Source of the DNA: Gautieria morchelliformis
Taxonomy: Eukaryota; Basidiomycota; Agaricomycetes; Gomphales; Gomphaceae
Length of the DNA stretch: 64,000 nucleotides
Direction of reading: 5' to 3'
NCBI GenBank assembly: GCA_015179125.1
Contig: WHVA01000380.1
Span: 1 to 64,000, forward strand
The position numbers and the translations under genes were made by a program. Below the pieces are notes generated by a model. It was not told where the DNA came from. It searched no databases and saw only the letters and a program-made list of their open reading frames with translations. Below are positions 55,126 to 64,000 of the stretch, piece by piece. Position 1 is the stretch's first letter; each line of letters begins with the position of its first letter.

Positions 55126-55850
55126 TGTAGAGGACAGGAATTATAGGCAGTAGGTTTGGACTTGATACTCAAAAGAAGACTAGAAATCAATTCACTCTCT
55201 CAGTGAATTTGGTTGTCACTGTAAATATATTATACACTACCTAGAAATCAATTCACTACAGGATTTCTAGGTTAACAAATCGAAGAAGAATAAGACTAAT
55301 TTACTTGCCTCTCTCAGTGAATTTGGTTGTCACTGAGAGAGGGGGGAAATGTGTCTCATGCGCATGTACTACTTGCCGGCGCTTTAGCGCCCGTACACTG
55401 GAGGCATATAAAAATTTTCTGGTCTGAAAAACTGTTCAAAAAACTGTAAAGATATTCCAAATTTTTTCAGTGTTTTTATTGTAAAAAAAAATTACCAAAA
55501 TTTTGGTTTTTTTTTAGAATTTGTTGAGCAAGAAAATTGTAAAAAGATTTAATGTTTTTGCAGGGTTTTTTATGTCTTTTTATAAGTTTCTTGGTGAAAA
55601 CACAAAGAAACCCATAAAAAAACCCTGAAAAAAACTTTGAATTTTTTTACAATTTTCTTGCTCAACAAATTCTAATAAAAACACAAAATTTTATTATAGT
55701 TTTTTTTATATAAAAAACAGTAAAAATATTTGGAAAATCTTTACAGTTTTTTCAACAGTTTTTCAGACAAGAAAACTTTTATATGCTTGCAGTGGTAGAA
55801 CGTAGCGCGTTGGTGAACAGCCGCAGCGCAAAAAGGAAACTTGTCCACAA
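55126..55850 (-). mobile_element. Family-D copia LTR, reversed and truncated
   Basis: Plus strand starts TGTAGAGGACAGGAATTATAG, the reverse complement of the end of the LTR at 50714, and follows it back to about the GCGCTTTAGCGCCC motif (55380). A MITE (55396-55794) is inserted there. A short LTR-like remainder (CAGCCGC) ends near 55830. It replaces the 5' part of the third gypsy element. Confidence 0.75.
55396..55794. mobile_element. CACTG-ended MITE, 399 bp, TSD GTA
   Basis: Long inverted repeats: CACTGGAGGCATATAAAA at 55396 and TTTTATATGCTTGCAGTG ending 55794, continuing inward through CTGAAAAACTGTTC and ACTGTAAAGAT and their complements; a second nested inverted repeat (AGAATTTGTTGAGCAAGAAA) lies further in. 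Flanked by GTA on both sides (55393-55395, 55795-55797). CACT-type ends plus a 3-bp duplication suggest a CACTA-like family. No coding. Confidence 0.85.
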
Positions 55851-56515
55851 CCACCCACAAAGGGTCGGTTGGACAGAACATGAAAAGAAGTAGAAATACA
55901 GCTTTGAAAAATCATAGAATGAATGTCAGCATGGATTCAAGTCAAAATCAAAAGAAATACGAATGGTGGAATCTATTTGGCTTTTTTCATACATTTCCCA
56001 TATTACGAGCAAGCCAGTACCTGACCGTCCTTATTTCGGCGTTGACGTTGGTTCATGAGGCACACCAGGCTTCTATGCACACTCATACGGCGAACTTGGG
56101 CAAGCAAACTAGATTGCGATGCCAGCGCTCTTAGCGCGACCGAGAACCGGGCCGTACTCAAGCCGGCACAAGCATAAATACAAGTACAACAAAAGAAGTG
56201 GGAAGTGGTAGGGTGGGTGCAAAAAATCGAGAGCTCGAAGCCTTAACGGCTATCAGCGCGATGTAAGTGAGAAGGACGCGAAGAAAAGGGGAGAGTAAGA
56301 AGGGATGTATATATACTATCAGAGACAATAGAACTCCGTGGACAGTGGACTATGCGAGCTAGGACCCACGTGACTCGTTGTCATAGACCTGAACAAGGTG
56401 TCCCTTGTCCATTGCAGGTCAGTTTCTGCACAATCCGGATGACAAGCTGTCCGTTGAGCTAGCGTTTGTTCCGTCACAGATCTACTGGAGTCTCTAAAAG
56501 ACTGTCTCATGCAGC
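55851..56515. other. No recognised gene
   Basis: I see frames up to about 97 codons but no family resemblance, and no RNA gene. Possibly intergenic DNA upstream of or around the U2 locus. Confidence 0.5.
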
Positions 56516-56715
56516 GGACACTACAATGTCAGCTTTTGTTTGGTTTCTAAAGGATTTATATTTTCTAAGCACAAGACTCGCGCAGCCGAGAGTGGGACGA
56601 ATCCAAAGAAAAACAGCGATGAAAGATGGTTAACACTTCCGATTTTACTGAGCCGCAACAGACCATTGAAAGAATGGTTAAGGCAAAAGCAGTAAAAAAG
56701 AAAAGCGAATAAGAA

Positions 56716-56955
56716 TCCCCTGACGACACAAGCCGGTACTGCAATAGCAAGGTCATCATGTCCCTCAACGTGCAAGCAGAGGTCGAGGGACGAGGGCGGC
56801 AAAAATTGGCTAACCAATGATGACCGCGGTGCGGTCATTTTAGTGGTTAAACTAAAAAGAACAGATACTACACTTGATCTAAGCCTGTACGACGGTTAGC
56901 TCTGACTTCTTCGCTTAACTTGTTACGGGTACTCACCAAAAGGCCAGAGTGGTAA
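56716..56955 (-). ncRNA. U2: U2 spliceosomal snRNA gene, split by an intron
   Basis: Minus strand. Exon 1 (about 56955-56937) ends GGCCTTTTG; exon 2 starts GCTTAGATCAAGTGTAGTAT (56884), the near-invariant U2 region that contains the branch-site pairing element GTAGTA (56871-56866), followed by CTGTTCTTTTTAG. Next come stem IIa (TTTTAGTTTAACCACTAAAA), stem IIb (ATGACCGCACCGCGGTCAT), an Sm site AATTTTTG (56807-56800), a stem III-like hairpin (GTCCCTC...GAGGGAC) and the stem IV loop TATTGCAGTACC (about 56745-56734). Removing 56885-56936 gives the usual U2 stem I (GGCCUUUUGGCUUAGAUC). Mature length would be about 188 nt, normal for fungi. A TATA-like TATATAGG lies about 30 bp upstream (56988-56981). 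The 5' and 3' ends are estimates. Confidence 0.93.
56885..56936 (-). other. Spliceosomal-type intron (52 nt) in U2 snRNA
   Basis: Starts GTGAGTACCC, has GCTAAC as branch-site candidate about 13 nt from the end, and ends CGTACAG. It sits inside the loop/stem of U2 stem I, between GGCCTTTTG and GCTTAGATC. Length, splice sites and branch site are those of an ordinary mRNA intron of these fungi. Confidence 0.9.
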
Positions 56956-57009
56956 GGAAAATTTGAACGGGGTCGAGGGCCCTATATACTACAATTAGGC
57001 GCCAAGGGA

Positions 57010-58240
57010 CGTGCGCACAGGCCACCAATTGAATTCCCTATATGGTAGCCTGTGCCTTTTTCCGCTATTCAAAGCAGCAGGTTGCCGAACATGCCGTAAC
57101 AAAAACAGGGTTTCGGCTGGTATCATCGAAGTATGCTACCCAGGCACTAGGTTCGGCGCAAGCCTTGAAGCTCCGACTTCATCTCCAGAGGAGTGCTGCG
57201 TCGGCCACAACACCTCTCGCGTCAAGGTTTCTTTAGATTATCGTAACAGAGATGTATTCTGACAACTTGTCCTGTGTGAGTAGCTAAGAATCATTTTAAT
57301 TATGTCGTGATGTATGTGCCTTCTGGGACGAGTGACAAATGGCTTGTGAGGCACGTAGTTGAAGCAGTCACTCAAAAATAATTTTAAAAAAATTATCACA
57401 ATGACCTGTAGTATGTTTTAAAGTGATCTCATAAATTACTTTGCTGCTCGGTGACCGGTGGGCGCAGCACCGGGCACTTTTCCAGACGACGGTGTCGACA
57501 GTTCGTTACGTCACGTGACTTTAAGCACGCTCGCGTTTTAAATGGACATCAACGTATGCTGGGGAGATATCCTGCTGTTATCATGCAAAGATGTTCTAGA
57601 GGACAGGCTTGGGATCATATTCTCTCTCATCAGTCATCTGGGAGTCTCCTATTATTGTTTCTCTTCTCTCCTTCTTGCCCGAAGGTTTGAAACCGCGCCT
57701 GTCAATGACTCAATTTATTCGTACCACTACTATCATAGCGATCGAGCTGTCCCATTTGCTGCTAAAATTATTTAGGATATCTGGCCTACATTCCCAACTA
57801 TAGATGTCCTTAAAAATCAGCGAACGGCCGTCTGTAACGCGTTGACAAGTGAGCTAGCACAATTGTGCCCACCCCCACTATTCCCAATGGGATATAAGAC
57901 AGTTACTTGGTGATTAAGCATTTCTAACTAGCTAGGGAGCTCAAGAGACATATGGTCTAGTAGATTGTTATAATCAGTGAAAGAGTGTGTGGCTGGTGGT
58001 AGAGACGGCGGGAGACGGCCCCCTAGCGCGGCATCTTGGTACAAGCCCCTTCTCCGGAAGGTGCTCGCGGAGCGTGAACTTTGAGTCGGAGATGGGGCTT
58101 GTGCCGAACCTACCCAGGCACATTCACTCCAACTCTCAGACGTGACCATGCAACGACAACGAACTCATGGCCCAACCAGATACAATGCTCCATAGCGATA
58201 CCAATCATTGAATATCTGTATACGGTATGCCACATAGATC
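57010..58240. other. No recognised gene
   Basis: Several overlapping frames of 60-95 codons on both strands, none with a family resemblance I can name. No tRNA or other RNA gene seen. Confidence 0.5.
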
Positions 58241-58249
58241 AACCCTGGA

Positions 58250-59640
58250 GAAACTACCCATCGTTCTACCAGTGTCATCCCCTAAATCTGAGGCCCGCGC
58301 GTCACGTAGTTCGGCGGGCTCTTCCCAACGAAATTCTTATACACATTTTCAATGAGCTGGACATATGACATATGACATTGCTTGCTAGTAATGACTGTCC
58401 TACGTCCAAGCTACCTGGAGCTTTCTTATAAGTACTTGACATTTTGCAGACTTGTCGCGTTCTTCATGAAACGATCCGAGATGCGTTGATCTTGCAGTAT
58501 CGCATGGAGCTTGCTGTTGCAGGTGTGTTGAAGATGCATGAATGGATTCTCGGCGTTCAATTCCTGAACGACTTGCTCAACTCAAAACTATCGAACAAGG
58601 CTGGGCCGACCTTCAAGCTTCACTTCCGCCAGAAACACACCCTCCACTGTCCTCAGGGTCACCTATGGGAGCTTTATGGTGGTGTCCTGGCTCGCGGCAT
58701 TGAAACATCGATGACGACGCGTGGACTGGCATTCATACGGCTGCCCTCGGCGGCACATGGATCTCCTGTGCACACCTGGGAACATGTGAATATGGGTTAA
58801 CCATACGGGATTTCGCAATGGACCCTGCACAGTGACCTCGTAGTCCTGACCGCCCAAAGTAAGACTCTCGCAGTGTGCGTATTATTGATCTCTTAGCTGT
58901 GTTTGTTGCCCTATTTCTTATGTAGGCCTGCTGGACGGTTGCGCAGGTATCCGGTCCATTTGCGTGCCATGAGTAGTGGTGGAAACCATCCTAATGCCTC
59001 TGATCCCATTCTATCTTGTATCCCCGTCACCACTCCCTCAATGCTCACCATCCAGGTTATAGGCGACTTCCTCGCCTTCCTTTTTCGCTCTTTCCTAGGC
59101 GATTCCAGTGGCGAGCCTTTTATTTGGAATTGGAAGACTGGCAGACATCTCAAGCCTTCCGTTTTTCGCTGACAGTGCTTACTATGTTATAGTCCTTAGA
59201 ATCCACAGACAACGCCAGTACGAGTTTTCATTTCTCTCACCGAGACATTTTGTAGAGAGGTGCACCCTGGAGCAGCAACCTCGACTTGATGTGTACGACT
59301 TTCTCGTCGTTAGTCTTGAAGGATTGTCAAAACAGCTAATCGTCAGAAGATATCAACTGCCACATGGAGCTCAAGACGCAGAATTGTTATCTCAGGATCC
59401 TGACCCGATCCGATCCGACTCCAGAAACCTCCTCACTTCTCTCGACCACACTTGGCAGTTCTTTTCGCTCTGCGCCATCTTCCCGTCTATTAGCCTGTCA
59501 GCGTGGATTTTCGTATCTGGGAGGTGCCCCGTCAAAGTTATGTGCTCCTCGTACATCACTTCTCACTTCTCGAAGAAGTGGAGCCCACCTCGATGCTGAA
59601 CGACATGTTTACGACATGTTTGTCCCCTGGGAAAACTGAG
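58250..59640 (+). pseudogene. F-box protein gene, decayed
   Basis: Substrate-adaptor type protein of SCF ubiquitin ligases by family. The F-box is seen in RRALPNEILIHIFNELDI (about 58300-58367), then an intron ending TTGCAG (about 58449), then TCRVLHETIRDALILQYRME, LAVAGVLKMHEW. Further blocks: LHFRQKHTLHCPQGHLWELY, a likely intron near 58862-58925, LRAMSSGGNHPNASDPILSC, IQVIGDFLAFLFRSFLGDSS, GEPFIWNWKTGRHLK, then SAYYVIVLRIHRQRQYEFSF. The blocks after the F-box resemble the C-terminal beta-rich part of agaricomycete F-box proteins. Frame changes and stops (58368, 58797, 59170) show decay. Confidence 0.75.
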
Positions 59641-60714
59641 GCCCATAAAAGACCAGAATGATGCATACATTGTTTAAGATGTATAGGGGAATGTGCTACA
59701 GCGCATGTCCAAGTGGGACCCGGTCCAACGCAAAGTCGCAGAGTGATAGGAATGGATATCGCGCGGCCAGTCCCATTGAGACCCCCCAACTGCTTGTGGG
59801 TCCTCAAACTTCGAACGGCTGATGGGATAGGTTCTGTGAAAGGCTGACTGCAAATCAAGCAGAAGCGTCATACATGACGAGTTTCTACCGTGAGCTAGTC
59901 TTGATCAGCTTAGTATCCCCGTGCTGGATGAAGAGACAAAGGTAATGGAAGAAATTGTCGGTAGATGTCTCTCTGCTACAATGTTTCCAAGCAAATTGGA
60001 ATGCTTGGACAGACGCCAGGTGTACGTGTGTCGGCATTTAGCAGGGATTCACAGAGGGGTCAGTTGGGGAACGACTGCGCTGTTGTGCTTCCTTCGGTAA
60101 TTGTGCGATATTTACCATCGTACTCAAGTCTCTATTGCGCAAATTCGGCGTGTATTCAGGCACGGAAGTCAAGTGTGCCTTTCGGGTCGAGTCGTCAATG
60201 AGAACCGTAGTATAAGTAGACATCCGGAAGAAAGTCGAGTACGCACACTAATTAAGGTCGCACAGGAATTGACCATGCTTCCGCAACGCGGGGATTACAG
60301 TAAGACGGATAGGAAGTGTCCCTTCAGGACAAATATAAGCAGTTTTATATGGGAATAAAGGTATGCTGTACGGAGCAAGACGGAGTAAGCAGCGGTAAGG
60401 TACCATGGATAGCCGAATTGGCAGAGATGCTGCCATAGCCTCTGTATACGAGCGTTCCTCTGCGGCAAACCGATTTCGAGCACGCAAAATATGGGTGTGG
60501 GTGGAAAAATCGTTCAGAGGGGAACGCGCATGGGTCACACATGACCGGCCCATGTGACGGCCAGCCGCGGCCAATGCCGGCTTAAGTGCGGTATCTTCTG
60601 ACTTCAATCGTTCATCATACGATCCAGCGAGGCAGTTTGCATCAGGCTCTCCAAATTCAATGAATTGGTCAGTAATGGGATGCATGCCTTCTACGAGCAC
60701 CTGATCTGACCTTA
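59641..60714. other. No recognised gene
   Basis: The longest frame is 150 codons on minus (60700-60248), without a family resemblance. It may include the promoter of the gene starting at 60715. Confidence 0.45.
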
Positions 60715-61515
60715 ATGGCTCCAGCGGCTACCAAACGGAAAGCTTTACAGGAGATCAACCTGACCCAACTCCCCACCCGCTCCACTGTGCTAAAGAAAAC
60801 CTCAACTCACGAGGATTCAAGCTCGAGGACCCGTCCTCGGTTGGGCCCGCACCAACCGAAACCCTCACTACCAACCCCAGTTCACGCAGTCGCCTGACCG
60901 AAAAAGGACTCGAGTATCGTAAGTACCATCTATCTTGAGCTATGTGAGTACTCTACCTGAAATGTGCCAGAAATCCAGGTAGAGGCTGACAAGCAACGAC
61001 TTGCACGTCAACGGGAACGTCGCCTCGCGCGCGAGGAGGAAGCCTGAGCCTTGGATGCGGAGGTCACGGCTCTTAGGGATGAAGGCCTAGGGGACGAGGA
61101 AATCGCAGAGTTCCTCAGTGACCCGAACGCCAATGATTCCGAGGACGAACCTGGGCCTCAGACCTGTAGGTGGTCCTGTGGCCCCAAATATCTACTCATT
61201 TTTTTTCCTTTCGTTAGGTCCAGGAAGGATCCAGGCGAAGGAGGTCCATCATCCACATCCCCCCCCCTTTTTTTTTTTTTTGGTTATTGCACTCACCTTT
61301 CATCTAGTTTGTGTCCAAGGCCACAATGGCGGTTGTCACAGCTGCCTCGAAGCCTTCGGTGTCCAATGCCGTTCGGCGCCAGACAGCCAGCTCACCCGTA
61401 CCCCTCCAGTCTGTGACGCGTGATGCGGCCCAAACCGCATTGTCCATCTGCCTCCTCGCCAGGTCCACGTCCTGACAACGGTCACATGGACAGGACCCAC
61501 GGAGAACAGGGTGGA
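60715..61515 (+). pseudogene. Coiled-coil protein gene (unknown), cut by the 1.4-kb repeat
   Basis: Starts MAPAATKRKALQEINLTQL. A frame change near 60850 leads to LTEKGLEYR, an intron (GTAAGT near 60920 to CCAG near 60979), then a charged helical block VEADKQRLARQRERRLAREE, TGA near 61045 (R expected), LDAEVTALRDEGLGDEEIAE, FLSDPNANDSEDEPGPQT and a second intron-like GTAGGT. The repeat at 61516 ends it. Function unknown; a DNA/RNA-binding or gag-like protein is possible. Confidence 0.5.
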
Positions 61516-62884
61516 TGTTTTGGAACCCGTTGAACTAAACGTAAAATGTGGTGTTAAACACAATTCTAAAGTTCAATCAGAGATTTGACTTTACAAGCAC
61601 ATGCAAGCTTTGAAACTATTTTAACGGAGAACCCAATTAAGAAATTATACTCTGGTGAACAATCAGAATCAGTATTGGTACAGGAAGTGTAGCAATAGAG
61701 ATTTAACTGAACGCGTGTAGTTCTTAGATTGTGCAATACTTTGTGAGGTCAAAGAATGTTATTAGGCATCCAAGGTCCAGATACTTTAAGGGGGAAAGCT
61801 ACCTAGAGTCTTAGGACCGTGGGTCGAGTGAATTAAAGACAACAATAATCCCCAAGACGTGAAAAGATAGTTCTGCACTTGAACTCTTCCTCAGTTCAAG
61901 TATGTCACTATTCTTGTGGCTTTTCTGGTTTTCCAACTCAACAACAACGTAGGATATTAACTCACTTACCCTGAGTTAGGTTAATATCTGCAGTGCGTTG
62001 ATTGATCAAGAAAGATCAATTACTCAAAAGGCTATTAACCCACTTAACTCAGAGTTAAGTTAATAATCTATTGTGTGAATTGAATAACTAATAACCAAGT
62101 CTATTAGATCACTGCTCAGAGTGGCGTCTAATGGTACAGGATTACTAATCAGTTACTCTTAGTAATGTTGCTGTTCGCAGCGCGATTAGTCAGAGCCTGC
62201 TGCAATTAAAATAGAGCACTCTTGTACTTCTCAGAGCCAATCAGAGTTGCTGCAATCTTAGACTGTAGCCAAGTCAGTGAGCCAGTACTTCGGTACAAGG
62301 CTGTGTTGAAGTCACACTTCAGTTACTCAAGGTATGAGTGGTTTGGGTGAAAGATGATTGATTGCTTCACTGCTAAAACTGCAGGCTATTTATACTGCAT
62401 CTATCTAGCTTATGTAACTACTGCAGGAACCTTGTAGAGGCTTCTACTACTGTGAAGAACCTTGTGGAAGCTTAGAGAAGCTTCAGGAAAGGTTTGGAAA
62501 CTATTGGAAGGCTGTGGAAGGTTCTATTGCTATATTGGGTTAAAGTCACAGCTCTGTGACAGTAAAGCTAAGAGTATGTAAGAAACTCCCGCTCATGTGA
62601 TTATCATGTGACGAAGGAAAGTCATGTGACTTCAAGCTGGATATGGATGTCATGTGATTGTCAGGTGACTGTAGATAATCAGTGACTTTGAGGTCAGGTG
62701 ATTGTCAGGTGACTGTGGATGATCAGGTGACTTTGAGCTGTTTTTGAGGTCATGTGATAGTCATGTGACCGTGGGGATTCTTAGCTAAACTATCAGAGAT
62801 TGTTGTATCTTGTGGACCCAACGTGAGTGTAGCATAGAAATATTAATACAACCTTTCTTGAGGACATTTGAAACTAATTAACTA
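61516..62884. repeat. 1.4-kb dispersed repeat, copy 2
   Basis: Same sequence and orientation as 7828-9247, 1369 bp, a few percent different, with several small indels. It sits between the coiled-coil gene and the PL8-type gene piece; no matching flanking duplication found. Confidence 0.9.
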
Positions 62885-63725
62885 TGCTCGAATGGGTACA
62901 CAGTTGTGGTGGTCAGGAAGAAGAAAGGACGCAGCTTAGAGATAACCAGTCACATGACTGTTAGAGTGGAGCATGGGATCGATGGCCGAGTTCCCTGCGG
63001 CCATGCCTCCTCCTCAGGGGCATCAGATATACTTATGCCATGCAGGCTCAAATGAAGCACATCCAATTCAAAGCCATACCTGAGGAAATATGGCGCTGCG
63101 CTGAGCCACCGGCGGCGTGCTGCGTAGACACGTGCCCGTTAGGAAGCCTGCATCCCGGTAGCTGAATCCCAATGGAGGACACCCGTTATGGTGTTCTGGT
63201 AGATCATCCACTGGACACGTTCATAAGGTTTTCAAACGCGGTCCTAGATGGCCCTGTAGCAGCGAAACGTGTGCCACCGGCTTCAATCTCCAACTCCCAG
63301 ACATCATTGGAGCTAGCCAACACGCATTTAGTAAGGAAACACAAAGAACATGAAACTCCAGACGGGACACGCACTGCTAATCCTTGCCATAATTTCCTGT
63401 GTTATATCTTCAACATGACAATCCTCCAATACAGCCTAGCCCACATACCATTGTACAAAAGGCCTTGATGCTGACTGAAACTCCCATCCTGCTGAATCCC
63501 GTCAAGCTGGAACCCACTCTGCGCCTGCACCTTGTTATGCACGCGATCATGGGCATCTGTGACAATGGATGCATTGTCTGAAAGCAAACCAAGTGCAATG
63601 CCAATGGAGGATACGTCCAGTGCGTTGGCACCAACAAGGAAGCCAGGCTTGTCCGGCGCTGGAAGATATCGAACGCGCGCGCAGTCATGTGTGTACAGTC
63701 TGCGCCATGTATTTCTATAAGTAGA
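62885..63725 (-). pseudogene. Polysaccharide lyase family 8-type gene fragment
   Basis: Secreted lyases of this family cleave uronic-acid polysaccharides by beta-elimination. Minus reading: PGFLVGANALDVSSIGIALG, NASIVTDAHDRVHNKVQAQS, DGIQQDGSFSQHQGLLYNG (the conserved DGSF-QH...YNG segment, about 63500-63440), then ELEIEAGGTRFAATGPSRTA and TGVLHWDSATG after frame changes. Several stops and shifts make it a relic. Its left end is at the 1.4-kb repeat. The N-terminal part should lie at or beyond the right edge; at 63930-64000 I see a possible donor/acceptor pair (GTGAGTCAC...CATCAG on minus) but no clear homologous exon. Confidence 0.7.
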
Positions 63726-64000
63726 TATGCGCTTGCACTCTAGCCGACCATAGACAGCAGATGTCTATGGTAGAACGGGCCCGGATATGTATCTAACATA
63801 TGATACATAAGGACGTTTGAGCACGGAGGACTATGTGGACTTACACAGCCACGCGCGCGGCTACGTGGGCTACGGTAGACCACGTGACGCGAGGTGCTGG
63901 TAGGCGCCACTACCAGAATTTCGGGTTTTTCCTGATGCAATCCAAATAGATACGTTAGAATCGGAGGAGAGGAAGGGAAGTGACTCACTTGATCCACTCC
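63726..64000. other. No clear feature
   Basis: An 85-codon minus frame without family resemblance. It may hold upstream exons of the PL8-type gene. Confidence 0.35.

Noticed and set aside
57010-57262. Plus-strand 83-codon frame upstream of U2 as a small secreted Cys protein
   Set aside because: No signal peptide, no conserved start and competing frames of equal length.
7828-62884. The two 1.4-kb repeats as LTRs of one 55-kb element
   Set aside because: The interval holds host gene relics and many independent insertions on both strands, and no PBS, PPT or common TSD was found.

Overview
The window looks like a transposon-rich stretch of a filamentous basidiomycete (agaricomycete-type) nuclear genome. 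The evidence is short spliceosomal introns (about 50-60 nt) in gene remnants, chromodomain Ty3/gypsy elements, a Plavaka/tnp2-type transposase, Helitrons with a proline-rich RepHel gene, DUF3712-type repeat proteins, an F-box gene and a PL8-type lyase gene. Some of these resemble Cantharellales (Rhizoctonia/Ceratobasidium-like) proteins, but I cannot fix the genus. I saw no tRNA, rRNA or CRISPR array.

Layout. 1-3483: 3' two-thirds of a decayed gypsy element with an extra ORF and its 3' LTR. 3545-3960: first array of a dispersed palindromic satellite. 4369-7827: antisense LINE relic split by a 1242-bp solo LTR (target duplication CGTGT). 7828-9247: 1.4-kb dispersed repeat, with a second copy at 61516-62884. 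9297-10022: 12-bp minisatellite. 10446-12471: large solo LTR sitting in satellite DNA and itself hit by a copia LTR. 12713-21164: Plavaka-type element with long inverted ends, a companion gene (+) and a transposase gene (-). 21395-42318: a host DUF3712 gene, partly inverted, interrupted by a 481-bp solo LTR and by a 16-kb insertion. That insertion is a copia element (TSD GATTG) holding two head-to-tail Helitrons in its 3' LTR and a solo LTR in its gag. 42480-46112: hAT element. 46216-47058: foldback MITE of the Plavaka family. 47560-49670: remnant of a second gypsy family with an antisense cysteine-rich gene. 49671-55125: a third gypsy element (minus strand) with a long extra ORF downstream of pol and four nested solo LTRs. 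55126-55850: copia LTR piece carrying a CACTG-ended MITE. 56716-56955: U2 snRNA gene (minus strand). 58250-59640: F-box relic. 60715-61515: coiled-coil gene. 62885-63725: PL8-lyase relic.

The most notable single feature is the U2 snRNA gene. Its conserved 5' stem-loop is split by a 52-nt GT-AG intron with a CTAAC branch site, so the spliceosome would need U2 to mature its own U2 precursor. The second theme is stratigraphy. At least nine insertions keep readable 5-bp (or 3-bp) target duplications, several restore reading frames exactly when removed in silico, and they give a relative insertion order. Many inactivating stops in the relics are explicable as C-to-T changes (CGA to TGA, CAA to TAA).
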